From positions 118,438-182,437 of the forward strand of contig NZ_JASNRA010000011.1 of NCBI RefSeq assembly GCF_030411955.1: a stretch of 64,000 nt of DNA. The letters run 5' to 3'. Below are positions 7,890-16,277 of the stretch, piece by piece (position 1 is the first letter of the stretch; each line of letters begins with the position of its first letter). The DNA is from Massilia sp. YIM B02443 (GTDB taxonomy: Bacteria > Pseudomonadota > Gammaproteobacteria > Burkholderiales > Burkholderiaceae_D). The position numbers were made by a program, and so were the translations under genes. The notes beneath the pieces were generated by a model. The model was not told where the DNA came from, did no database searches, and saw only the letters and a program-made list of their open reading frames with translations.

Positions 7890-8669
7890 CTACGGCCGCT
7901 GCAACAGGGCGCGCACGTGGCGCACCGGCACTGCATAGGTGATGCCGCTCGGGTTGGTGATCGCCGTTTCCTTCAAGCCCTTGACGAACACCATATTGAC
8001 CACCGCCAGCACCGTGCCCGTGTCCGGGTCGTACACCGGGCTGCCGCTATTGCCGGGATACGCCGTGCCGTCCAGCTGATATACCATGAACGGCGCCCGC
8101 TGCAGCTGGGCGATGGCGCGCGCATCCAGCCCGCGCGCGCTGAGCGACGGCCGCACCACCGGCGTGATTGCCGCCAGCAGCGCACGATGGGTGGCTGGAT
8201 ACAGTCCCAGCACCATGCCGAGCGGGAAACCGGTGAACGCCAGTTCCTGTCCTTCACGCGCATCCTCGCGCTCGGCCAGGTTCAGGGCCGGCAGCGGTGC
8301 GCCTTCCAGGCGCAGGTGCGCCAGGTCATGCTCGCGGTCGAGCGCGACCAGGGTGGCCGGGCGGAACGCGGCCGCGGCGCCGTCGCCCACCACCACGCCC
8401 AGGGTTTCCTTGCGCGCGGCGTCGAGCTGGTCCGGCACCACGTGGGCATTGGTGATCACGCTCAGGCCGTCGCCGACCACGAAGCCGGTGCCGGCGAAGG
8501 CAACCGCCGGGCTGCGCGTCTGCAAATGGGTGCCGACGCCCACGATCGAGCGCTTGACGCGCGCCACGGTGTCGGGCAGCGCGGCGCCAGTGGCGAGCGG
8601 CGCCGCCAAGGCGCCGGCGGCGAGGAACAAGGCGCTGTGGCCGAGGAAGATTCGTCGTTTCATGGGCAA
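7890..8669 (-). CDS. exported trypsin-like serine protease (S1/HtrA type, no PDZ)
   Basis: A 259-residue chymotrypsin-fold protease. The catalytic triad is visible as His76 (NAHVV), Asp115 (REHDLAHL) and Ser208 (GNSGSP). No PDZ domain follows, unlike DegP. The N-terminus KRRIFLG followed by a long Ala/Leu stretch resembles a twin-arginine (Tat) signal, although the residue before the arginines is K rather than S/T. It precedes the export-lipoprotein gene on the minus strand (182 bp gap), so it may process or quality-control envelope proteins of the EPS machine; this is inferred from position only. It diverges from the core XrtA operon across a 412-bp AT-rich gap. Confidence 0.85.
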   Translation of the reverse strand: MPMKRRIFLGHSALFLAAGALAAPLATGAALPDTVARVKRSIVGVGTHLQTRSPAVAFAGTGFVVGDGLSVITNAHVVPDQLDAARKETLGVVVGDGAAAAFRPATLVALDREHDLAHLRLEGAPLPALNLAEREDAREGQELAFTGFPLGMVLGLYPATHRALLAAITPVVRPSLSARGLDARAIAQLQRAPFMVYQLDGTAYPGNSGSPVYDPDTGTVLAVVNMVFVKGLKETAITNPSGITYAVPVRHVRALLQRP

Positions 8670-9081
8670 TTCACATTCATCCGGTACACCTGATACAGGG
8701 CTGCGTCAATCGTGCAAGCCCTTTCCAATTTTAAACATTACAATAACCATGTTTGATTTTCAGCAACTATCAACAGCGCTGTCCTCATCCACTTCTGCAT
8801 CGTTCACATCGGGTTTGACGTCGTTACAAAGTTTCGCAAATTACAACGAGCAAAAGCGTTGATTGTTTGCGATAATGCAACACTATGCGTTCAGAAACCG
8901 TGGAGCGATAGCAAATCTGTCGTTGCAACAAAGAATTTGTGTTGTAAGACGTTTGTATTTGAGCTAGTAACTGCGTAATTTTCCAGCACGCAATTGCAAT
9001 TGCTCACTCTACAAGCGATCATGCAGGGTGTTTTATCTACTGTGTCCGGCCCCCGCCGGACCGTGACTGGCGAGACCTAAG
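8670..9081. other. AT-rich divergent promoter region
   Basis: A 412-bp gap between the protease (minus) and the chain-length determinant (plus) that begins the core EPS operon. Base composition is much more AT-rich than the flanks, as expected for divergent promoters. No convincing open frame was found. A weak sigma-54-like string (CAGCAC...TTGCA near 8985-9000) has wrong spacing and is not called. A short GC-rich inverted repeat (TCCGGC...GCCGGA) lies at about 9045-9060, in the likely 5' UTR. Confidence 0.6.
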
Positions 9082-10614
9082 ATGGCCGAAATCACAGCCT
9101 TGATTCTGAATTTCTTAAAAGCAATTGGCAAGTATCGCTGGCATGCGGTGGCGATCACCTGGGTGGTCGCACTGGCCGGCTGGGCCGTCGTGCTCAAGCT
9201 CCCCAACCAGTACCAGGCCTCGGCGCGCGTCTACGTCGACACCCAGAACATCCTCAAGCCGCTGCTGTCGGGCATGACCACGGTGCCGAACCTGGACCAG
9301 CAGGTGCAGTTCATGCGCCGCACCCTGCTCAGCCGTCCGAACGTGGAGCGCGTGATCCGCGAAGTCGACCTCGACGTCCAGGCGAGCAACAGCCGCGAGA
9401 TGGACAAGCTGGTCGAGGAAATGACCTCGCGCATCAAGATGGCCGGCACCCAGCGCGACGACATCTATACCATCACCTATACCGGCGCCAGCGCCAAGGA
9501 AGCCAAGGACGTGGTGCAGGCCTTCCTGACCATCTTCGTCGAAGGCAGCTACACCGGCAAGCGCCAGGATTCCGAGAAGGCGGTACAGTTCATCGACGAC
9601 CAGATCCGCGGCTATGAAGAGCGGCTGGCGGCGGCCGAGAATTCGCTCAAGGAATTCAAGCTGCGCAATATGGGCATGCTGCCGCGCGAAGGCGCCGACT
9701 ACAGCGCGCGCATGGCCGCCACCAACGAAGCGCTGAACCAGGCGCGGCTGGAACTGAGCGAAGCGGAACAGGCACGCAATGCGATCCGGCGCCAGATCTC
9801 GGGCGACACCAGCGGCGGCCCGGGCAAGCGCGCGCTGCCGGTGCCGACCGACCCGGCGCTGGAAGAGCGCATCGCCGCCACCAACAAGACCCTGGACAGC
9901 CTGCGCACCCAGTATACCGAGCAGCACCCGGACATCATCGCCAACAAACGCCTGCTCGAACAGCTGCTGGCGCGCAAGGCCGATGAAGCCAAGAACATCA
10001 AGCCGAGCGGCGATCCGGGCGCCAGCTACAGCCCGATGCTGCAGCAGCTCAACGTGCAGCTGTCCGACGCCGAAGCGCGCGTGGCCTCGCTGCAGGCGCG
10101 CGTGGCCGAATACAGCAACCGCGTGGCCACCCTGCGCTCGCAGAGCCAGCAGGTGCCGGAGATCGAGGCCCAGCTCGCCCAGCTCAACCGCGACTACGAA
10201 GTCAACCGTTCGAACTACCAGCGCCTGGTCGAGCGCCGCGAGTCGGCCAAGCTGTCGGGCGACCTGTCGTCGGCCACCGACATGCTGACCTTCCGCGTGA
10301 TCGACCCGCCGACCGCGCCGCCGCTGCCGTCCGGCCCGAACCGCCTGCAGCTGTTCTCGGTCGTGTTCGTCGGCGCGCTGATCGCCGGCCTGGCGGGCGC
10401 CTTCCTGATGAGCCAGCTGCGTCCGACCTTCCTCAGCCAGGCGTCGCTGCGCGACACCACCGGCGTCCCGATCCTGGGCTCGATCAGCATGAACTGGACC
10501 GGCGAGCAGACCGTGCGCCGCAAGCGCCGCCTGGTGGCGCTGGCCGCCTCGGTGGTGCTGCTGTTCGGCGCCTATGGCGCCGGCGTCGCCGCCATCCTCG
10601 TCCGTCCGATGTAA
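9082..10614 (+). CDS. XrtA-system polysaccharide chain-length determinant (Wzz family)
   Basis: A 510-residue inner-membrane polysaccharide co-polymerase (TIGR03007-like). It has an N-terminal Wzz domain with a transmembrane helix at about residues 18-36, and a long periplasmic region with coiled-coil stretches (RLAAAENSLKEFKLRNMGML and the Q/E/R-rich 150-390). A proline-rich segment (PPTAPPLPSGPNR) leads into a second membrane helix at about 422-444, and a third hydrophobic helix lies near the C-terminus (about 488-507). It should set EPS chain length together with the separately encoded kinase that follows 22 bp later. It is the first gene of the core XrtA operon. The start ATG follows GGCGAG at suitable spacing. 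Confidence 0.92.
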   Translation: MAEITALILNFLKAIGKYRWHAVAITWVVALAGWAVVLKLPNQYQASARVYVDTQNILKPLLSGMTTVPNLDQQVQFMRRTLLSRPNVERVIREVDLDVQASNSREMDKLVEEMTSRIKMAGTQRDDIYTITYTGASAKEAKDVVQAFLTIFVEGSYTGKRQDSEKAVQFIDDQIRGYEERLAAAENSLKEFKLRNMGMLPREGADYSARMAATNEALNQARLELSEAEQARNAIRRQISGDTSGGPGKRALPVPTDPALEERIAATNKTLDSLRTQYTEQHPDIIANKRLLEQLLARKADEAKNIKPSGDPGASYSPMLQQLNVQLSDAEARVASLQARVAEYSNRVATLRSQSQQVPEIEAQLAQLNRDYEVNRSNYQRLVERRESAKLSGDLSSATDMLTFRVIDPPTAPPLPSGPNRLQLFSVVFVGALIAGLAGAFLMSQLRPTFLSQASLRDTTGVPILGSISMNWTGEQTVRRKRRLVALAASVVLLFGAYGAGVAAILVRPM

Positions 10615-10636
10615 GGCCGCAGGCCAAGGAGCACAT

Positions 10637-11629
10637 GTGAGCATTATCGAAAAAGCGGCCAGCCGCATCGACCAGCAGCGCCAGGCTGCCAACAGCGTCG
10701 TTTCCGCGAAACCGGAAACGGCAACCGAGCAGGCCGGCGCCCAGGCGCCGCTGCCCGTGATCGAACTGCCGGCGGCAACGCCGGCAACTGCGACCGCGCC
10801 GGCAGCGGCCCAGCCCGCCGCGCCACAGCCTGCGGCGCAGTCCGCCGCCGAGCCGGTGTTCGCCGAAGCACCGGCCGCGCCGGCTGCGTCGGCCCGCGGC
10901 GGCGCGCGCAAGGTCGAACTCGACCTGGCCCGCATGCGCGAGCTGGGCATGGTCACCGCCGCCGGCGGACGCACCAACCTGCTGGAAGAATTCCGCATCA
11001 TCAAGCGCCCGCTGCTCAAGCGCGCCTTCGCCGAACGCGGCCCGAAGGACAATCCCGGCAACCTGATCATGGTCACCAGCTCGCTGCCGGGCGAAGGCAA
11101 GACCTATTGCTCGATCAACCTGGCGATGAGCATCGCCATGGAACTGGACCACACCGTGCTGCTGGTCGACGCCGACGTTGCGCGTCCTTCGGTGCTGCGC
11201 ACGCTCGGCCTGCCGGCGCACCGCGGCCTGATGGATTGCCTGATCGACGACCAGCTCGACCTGCAGGACGTGCTGCTGCGCACCAACGTCGACACCCTGT
11301 CGATCCTGCCGGCCGGCACCAGCACCGGACGCGCCACCGAGCTGCTGGCCAGCTCGACGATGACGCAGATGCTGCACGAACTGGCCAACCGCTATCCCGA
11401 CCGCATCATCATCTTCGATTCGCCGCCGCTGCTGCTCACCAGCGAATCGCGCGTGCTGGCCAGCCACATGGGCCAGATCGTGGTGGTGGTGGAAGCCCAG
11501 ACCACGACCCAGCATGCGGTCAAGGAAGCGCTGCACAAGCTGGAAGGCTTCGAGAACGTCAATCTCATCTACAACAAGACCCGCGACATCCCGGGCATCG
11601 AAGAGACGTATGATTATCACTATGGCTGA
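10637..11629 (+). CDS. XrtA-associated tyrosine autokinase (BY-kinase)
   Basis: A 330-residue cytoplasmic P-loop ATPase of the CpsD/CapB/Wzc-kinase type (TIGR03018-like). Walker A is PGEGKT (residues 151-156), Walker A' is LLVDADVARPS (175-185), and the C-terminus ends in a tyrosine cluster (TYDYHYG) suited to autophosphorylation. Residues 30-88 are an Ala/Pro/Gln-rich linker, longer than usual. The start is GTG at 10637, with AAGGAG six bases upstream; the frame stays open further upstream but overlaps the preceding gene. It is the partner of the chain-length determinant in EPS polymerisation control. Its last bases overlap the next gene by 8 bp. Confidence 0.9.
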   Translation: MSIIEKAASRIDQQRQAANSVVSAKPETATEQAGAQAPLPVIELPAATPATATAPAAAQPAAPQPAAQSAAEPVFAEAPAAPAASARGGARKVELDLARMRELGMVTAAGGRTNLLEEFRIIKRPLLKRAFAERGPKDNPGNLIMVTSSLPGEGKTYCSINLAMSIAMELDHTVLLVDADVARPSVLRTLGLPAHRGLMDCLIDDQLDLQDVLLRTNVDTLSILPAGTSTGRATELLASSTMTQMLHELANRYPDRIIIFDSPPLLLTSESRVLASHMGQIVVVVEAQTTTQHAVKEALHKLEGFENVNLIYNKTRDIPGIEETYDYHYG

Positions 11630-13175
11630 ACGCCGGCCTGTCGCCCTGCCGCGCCTGCTGCCGCTGGCGGCCGCCGCCATGCTGCTGGCGGCGCCGGCGC
11701 ACGCCCAATGGGACGTCACGCCCAGCGTCAGCCTGAGCGGCACCTGGACCGACAACGTCGACCTGCGCGAAGACGACCTGGCCGAATCGCAGTTCATCAC
11801 CGAGCTGCGCCCGGCGCTGGCGGTGAAGGGCAAGAGCCGGCGCCTGAACGTCGACGCCGTCGCCAGCTGGGAACGCTACGCCTACAGCGACAAGGACGCC
11901 ATGCTGCGTCCGTCCGACGGCCGGCGCGCGTATTCCGCCAACCTGCAGGGCACGCTGGTCGAGCAGATGCTGTATGTGGACGCCTCCGCCAGCCGCACCC
12001 GGCGCAGCATCCTGGCGTTCGCGCCGGGCGGCGACGAGAATCCGTATTCGCTCGAGAACACCACCGAAGTCAAGTCGTGGAGCGTCAGCCCCTACCTGGT
12101 GCGGCGCTTCGGGCGCGACGCCACCATGCAGCTGCGCTACAGCCGCGACGCGGTCGACGGCGGCCTGCGCAATGTGTACGGCAACAGCACCGGCGACACC
12201 GTGCTGCTCAACCTGGCCAGCGGCACCTCGACCAAGGCGCTCGGCTGGGGCCTGAACTACGTGCGCCAGGACCTGGACAACCAGCTGGTCGGCGAATCGT
12301 CGTCCCAGAACCTGAACGGCTCGCTGCGCTACCAGTTCAACCGTGCCTGGGCCGCGACCATGACGGCCGGCTACGACAAGTACGACTTCGAAGGCCCGGG
12401 CGGCGACAGTTCCGGCCGCAGCTGGTCGGTGGGCGGGGTATGGACTCCGAGCGCGCGCACCAATGTGCAAGCCTCGGTCGGACGCCACCTGTACGGCCAG
12501 ACCGGTTCGCTGCTGGCCACGCTGCGCAGCCGCCACACGGCCTGGGACGTCCAGTACAGCGACATCATCACCTCGTCGCGCCGCCAGTCGCTGCTGCCGG
12601 CGTCGATCGACACCGCCTCGATGCTCGACCGCATGTTCAACAGCGTGGTGGCCGACCCGCTCGAGCGCGAGCGCCTGGTGGCCGCCTACATGCTGGCCAA
12701 CGGCCTGCCGGCCAGCCTGGCCGAGAGCATCAACTTCCTCAGCAACCGCTGGGCGCGCCAGAAGGAACTGCGCGCCTCGGTGGCCTGGCGCGGCGGGCGC
12801 AGCAGCGCTCTGTTCAGCGCCTACCGCAGCGAACGCATCGCGCTGTCGGACCAGCAGAGCGACAGCGCGCTGCTGGGCAGCCAATTCAGTTCGCTCAACG
12901 ACAACGTGCGGCAGCACGGCGCCAACCTGAACTTCTCGTACCGGGTCGGCCCGCGTTCGCGCCTGAACGCCGGCGCCGACTACAGCCTGCGCGAGTCGCT
13001 CACCACCGGTCTCGAGACGCGCCAGCGCGAGCTGTACGTGCGCCTGAACCGCGACGTCGGCCGCTACCTGACGACCAACCTCGAGCTGCGCCGGCGCAGC
13101 GGCGGCACCGACTACGTCGGCCGGCGCGACTACACCGAACACGCGGTGGTGGCTTACCTGAACATGAAGTACTGA
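11622..13175 (+). CDS. PEP-CTERM-system outer-membrane beta-barrel protein
   Basis: A 517-residue exported protein of the TIGR03016-like family found in exosortase A operons. After a signal peptide (residues 1-28, ending AHAQ) the rest is a series of amphipathic strands with aromatic and polar alternation (LSGTWTDNVDL, YLVRRFGRDATMQLRYSR, LNFSYRVGPRSRLNAGADYS), ending on a typical outer-membrane pattern (VVAYLNMKY). It is predicted to be a large outer-membrane barrel, perhaps the EPS exit pore or a structural partner of the export lipoprotein. The ATG overlaps the kinase gene by 8 bp, implying translational coupling; an alternative ATG lies 12 bp upstream. Confidence 0.88.
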   Translation: MAERRPVALPRLLPLAAAAMLLAAPAHAQWDVTPSVSLSGTWTDNVDLREDDLAESQFITELRPALAVKGKSRRLNVDAVASWERYAYSDKDAMLRPSDGRRAYSANLQGTLVEQMLYVDASASRTRRSILAFAPGGDENPYSLENTTEVKSWSVSPYLVRRFGRDATMQLRYSRDAVDGGLRNVYGNSTGDTVLLNLASGTSTKALGWGLNYVRQDLDNQLVGESSSQNLNGSLRYQFNRAWAATMTAGYDKYDFEGPGGDSSGRSWSVGGVWTPSARTNVQASVGRHLYGQTGSLLATLRSRHTAWDVQYSDIITSSRRQSLLPASIDTASMLDRMFNSVVADPLERERLVAAYMLANGLPASLAESINFLSNRWARQKELRASVAWRGGRSSALFSAYRSERIALSDQQSDSALLGSQFSSLNDNVRQHGANLNFSYRVGPRSRLNAGADYSLRESLTTGLETRQRELYVRLNRDVGRYLTTNLELRRRSGGTDYVGRRDYTEHAVVAYLNMKY

Positions 13176-13191
13176 TCGGAAAACCAGCACG

Positions 13192-14292
13192 ATGTACGAA
13201 TCCTATTACGGCCTCTCGGCCAAGCCCTTCCAGCTGCGGCCCGACCCGCATTTCTTCTTCGGCTCCAAGGGCCACAAGCGCGCCATGGCCTACCTCGAGT
13301 ACGGCCTGTCGCAGGGCGAAGGCTTCATCGTCATCACCGGCGAAGTCGGCGCCGGCAAGACCACGCTGGTGCGCAACCTGCTGGGCCACCTGCCGCTGGA
13401 CCAGATCGTGGCGGCGCACATCGTCAACACCAGCCTCGATCCGGAAGACACGCTGCGCATGGTGGTGTCGAGCTTCGGCCTGCCGTACGAAGGCGCCAGC
13501 AAAGCCGAGCTGCTCAATCGTCTGGAACAATTTTTGCGCGGCGTGGACCGCCAGGGCAAGCGCGCCCTGCTGCTGATCGACGAAGCCCAGAACCTGAACG
13601 CGCGCACCGTGGAAGAGCTGCGCATGCTGTCGAACTTCCAGACCGACGACCGCTCGCTGCTGCAGACCTTCCTGCTCGGCCAGCCGGAATTCCGCGCCAC
13701 CCTGCACAGCCCGACCATGCAGCAGCTGCGCCAGCGCGTGATCGCCAGCTACCACCTGGGCCCGATGGATGCGCAGGAAACCCGCGCCTACATCGAGCAC
13801 CGCCTGGCCACCGTGGGCTGGAACGGCGACCCCGCCTTCGACGACGGCGCCCACGCCGCGATCTACGCCTACAGCGGCGGCATTCCGAGGAAGACCAACA
13901 CGCTGATGGACCGCGTGCTGCTGATGGGCTTCCTGGAAGAGCTGCACGCCTTCAGCGAAGAGCACATCAACGACGTGGTGCGCGACATCGCCGAGGAATT
14001 CCAGGCGCCGGACGCGATCGGCGAGCCGGACCCGGACAGCGAATACGATTCGCGCCTCAACGGCAGCGAGCAGCGTGGCGCCATGCGCGTTGGGGACGCG
14101 CGCCAGGGTGACATGCGCGTAGGTGACCGGCGCGCGGCCAGCGTCGAGATCCTCGACGAGCGCATGATGCGCCTCGAGAAATCGATCGTCTCGGTGCTGT
14201 CGATCCTGAAGAAGATCGTCGCCACGCCCCAGGGCCAGAACGCCCTCCATGCGGACCACCGCGCCGAACAACGTACGGACCACCAGGAATAA
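13192..14292 (+). CDS. XrtA-associated AAA ATPase (ExeA/GspA-like)
   Basis: A 366-residue ATPase of the type found after the beta-barrel gene in exosortase A operons (TIGR03015-like). It begins MYESYYGLSAKPFQLRPDP, typical of ExeA/GspA-like ATPases. Walker A is GEVGAGKTT (about 50-58), Walker B is LLLIDEAQNL (about 125-134), and the sensor region contains GGIPRKTN. The last 90 residues are charged and lower in complexity (GDARQGDMRVGDRR), without a peptidoglycan-binding domain. It is probably a cytoplasmic motor or regulator of the export machinery; the mechanism is unknown. It lies 16 bp after the barrel gene. Confidence 0.9.
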   Translation: MYESYYGLSAKPFQLRPDPHFFFGSKGHKRAMAYLEYGLSQGEGFIVITGEVGAGKTTLVRNLLGHLPLDQIVAAHIVNTSLDPEDTLRMVVSSFGLPYEGASKAELLNRLEQFLRGVDRQGKRALLLIDEAQNLNARTVEELRMLSNFQTDDRSLLQTFLLGQPEFRATLHSPTMQQLRQRVIASYHLGPMDAQETRAYIEHRLATVGWNGDPAFDDGAHAAIYAYSGGIPRKTNTLMDRVLLMGFLEELHAFSEEHINDVVRDIAEEFQAPDAIGEPDPDSEYDSRLNGSEQRGAMRVGDARQGDMRVGDRRAASVEILDERMMRLEKSIVSVLSILKKIVATPQGQNALHADHRAEQRTDHQE

Positions 14293-14295
14293 GCC

Positions 14296-15180
14296 ATGCA
14301 AATGACCGCTCCCGCAGCCCGGCCGCGCCCAGCACCGGGTGAACGCATCCGCAACGCCATGACCTGCGACGTCGAGGACTACTTCCAGGTCTCGGCCTTC
14401 GCCCCCTACATCGACCGCGCCAGCTGGCCGACGCGCGAATGCCGCGTCGAAGCCAATATGGAACGCATCCTGGCGCTGTTCGAGAAGAACGGCGTGCGCG
14501 CCACCTTCTTCACGCTGGGCTGGATCGCCGAGCGCTATCCGGCCATGGTGCGCCGCATCGTCGAGCAGGGCCACGAGCTGGCCAGCCACGGCTACGGCCA
14601 CCTGCGCGCCTCGGACCAGAGCCGCGCCGAATTCGACAACGACATCCGCTCCGCCAAGGCGCTGCTGGAAGACATCGGCGGCCAGGCCGTGCTGGGCTAC
14701 CGCGCCCCGAGCTTCTCGATCGGCCACGCCAACCTGTAGGCGCTGGACGCCCTGCACGAAGCCGGCTACAAGTACAGCTCGAGCATCTATCCGGTGCTGC
14801 ACGACCACTACGGCATGCCGGATGCGCCGCGCTTCGCCTTCTATCCGAACGGCCCGGACGGCCTGCTGGAAGTGCCGATCACCACGGTCAAGATGGGCGG
14901 GCGCAACCTGCCGGCCGGCGGCGGCGGCTACTTCCGCCTGCTGCCCTACGCCCTGTCGCGCTGGATGATGGAAAAGGTCAATCGCGAAGACCAGGAGTCG
15001 GCGCTGTTCTACTTCCACCCGTGGGAAATCGATCCGCAGCAGCCGCGTCCCGAAGGCCTGGGCGCCAAGGCGCGCTTCCGCCACTACGTGAACATCGAGC
15101 GCATGGAGCGCCGCCTGGAACTGCTGGCGCGCGATTTCAAATGGGACCGCATGGACCGCATCTTCCTGGACAAGCCATGA
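14296..15180 (+). pseudogene. XrtA-system polysaccharide deacetylase interrupted by an in-frame TAG
   Basis: A NodB-fold deacetylase (TIGR03006-like) that would have 294 residues. The N-terminal part has the catalytic and metal residues: D25-V-E-D28 and H98/H102 in SHGYGH. Codon 148 (14737-14739) is TAG, yet the same frame continues without interruption for 146 more codons (ALDALHEAGYKYSSSIYPV and onward), with the family's C-terminal half including FYFHPWEIDPQQP and RMERRLELLARDFKW. Family members usually have a tryptophan at this point (NLWAL), so one G-to-A change of TGG to TAG explains it. The product should be truncated and lack half the barrel, unless an amber suppressor or a sequencing error is involved. 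The full frame still overlaps the next gene by ATGA, showing recent inactivation. Confidence 0.9.
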
Positions 15181-16274
15181 ACGCCATCCTCGACGCGGCG
15201 CAGGCGCGCCGCGCGGCCCCGAGCGCCGCCGCCGCCCCGCAGACCCTGCACCTGCTGCAGAAACAGGACTACGCCCGCTGGGACGCTTTCGTGCGCGCCT
15301 GCCCGTCCGCCACCTTCTTCCACCTGTCGGGCTGGCAGCCGGTGATCGAACAGTCGTTCGGCATCAAGACCTGGTTCTACTACGTCGAGCAGGACGGCCA
15401 GATCCAGGGCGTGCTGCCGCTGGCCGAGATCAAGAGCCGCCTGTTCGGCCACTCGCTGGGCGCGATGCCGTTCTGCGTGTATGGCGGCGTGGCGGCGACC
15501 GATGACGCCGCGCGCGCCATGCTCGACGGCGCCGCCCACGCACTGGCGCAAAAGCTCGGCGTCGGCCACCTGGAATACCGCGGCATGCAGCGCGCCCACC
15601 CGGGCGACGCCAGCTGGCACACCAAGGAACTGTACGTCACCTTCCGCAAGGAGATCACGGGCGACGACGAGACCAATATGAACGCCATCCCGCGCAAGCA
15701 GCGCGCGATGGTGCGCAAGGGGATCAAGCTTGGTCTGAAAGGCGTGGTCGAGGACAACGTCGACAATATGTTCACGGCCTATGCCCACAGCGTGCTGCGC
15801 CTGGGCACCCCGGTGTTCCCGAAAAAATACTTCGCCCTGCTGCAGAAGACCTTCGGCGACGAATGCGAGGTGCGCTCGATCTATACCGCAGACGACAAGC
15901 TGGTCGGCTCGGTGCTGTCGTTCTACTGGCGCGACGAAGTCGTGCCCTACTACGGCGGCGGCATGGACCTGGCGCGCTCGGTGGCCGGCAACGACTTCAT
16001 GTACTGGAACCTGATGCAGGCCGCGGCAAGCCGCGGTTGCCGCCTCTTCGACTTCGGCCGCAGCAAACTCGGTACCGGCGCCTACGACTTCAAGAAGAAC
16101 TGGGGCTTCGAGGCCACGCCGCTGCCGTACGAGTACAAGCTGTACGCGTCGACCGCGCTGCCGGACAACAATCCGCTCAATCCGAAGTACCAGCTGTTCA
16201 TCAAGGTCTGGAAGAAGCTGCCGCTGCCGGTCGCCAACTTCATGGGCCCGTTCATCGTGCGCAACCTGGGGTAA
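15177..16274 (+). CDS. FemAB-related protein, XrtA/PEP-CTERM associated
   Basis: A 365-residue protein with two GNAT-like domains, of the FemAB-related family found in exosortase clusters (TIGR03019-like). Typical parts are CPSATFFHLSGWQPVIEQSFG, a central RKQRAMVRKG basic stretch, and the C-terminal YWNLMQAAASRGCRLFDFGRS and YDFKKNWGFE. FemAB enzymes transfer amino acids from aminoacyl-tRNA to peptidoglycan precursors. Here an aminoacyl or acyl decoration of the EPS or its lipid-linked precursor is more likely, by context. The ATG overlaps the stop of the deacetylase (ATGA), which sets the start. The next gene begins 3 bp after its stop. Confidence 0.88.
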   Translation: MNAILDAAQARRAAPSAAAAPQTLHLLQKQDYARWDAFVRACPSATFFHLSGWQPVIEQSFGIKTWFYYVEQDGQIQGVLPLAEIKSRLFGHSLGAMPFCVYGGVAATDDAARAMLDGAAHALAQKLGVGHLEYRGMQRAHPGDASWHTKELYVTFRKEITGDDETNMNAIPRKQRAMVRKGIKLGLKGVVEDNVDNMFTAYAHSVLRLGTPVFPKKYFALLQKTFGDECEVRSIYTADDKLVGSVLSFYWRDEVVPYYGGGMDLARSVAGNDFMYWNLMQAAASRGCRLFDFGRSKLGTGAYDFKKNWGFEATPLPYEYKLYASTALPDNNPLNPKYQLFIKVWKKLPLPVANFMGPFIVRNLG

Positions 16275-16277
16275 GCC

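Noticed and set aside
8985..9002. Sigma-54-like CAGCAC...TTGCA ahead of the chain-length gene
   Set aside because: GG at -24 is absent and spacing is off by one.
14737..14739. Programmed read-through or a non-standard amino acid at the TAG of the deacetylase
   Set aside because: No supporting element is visible and a simple TGG to TAG change fits; error or mutation is far more likely.
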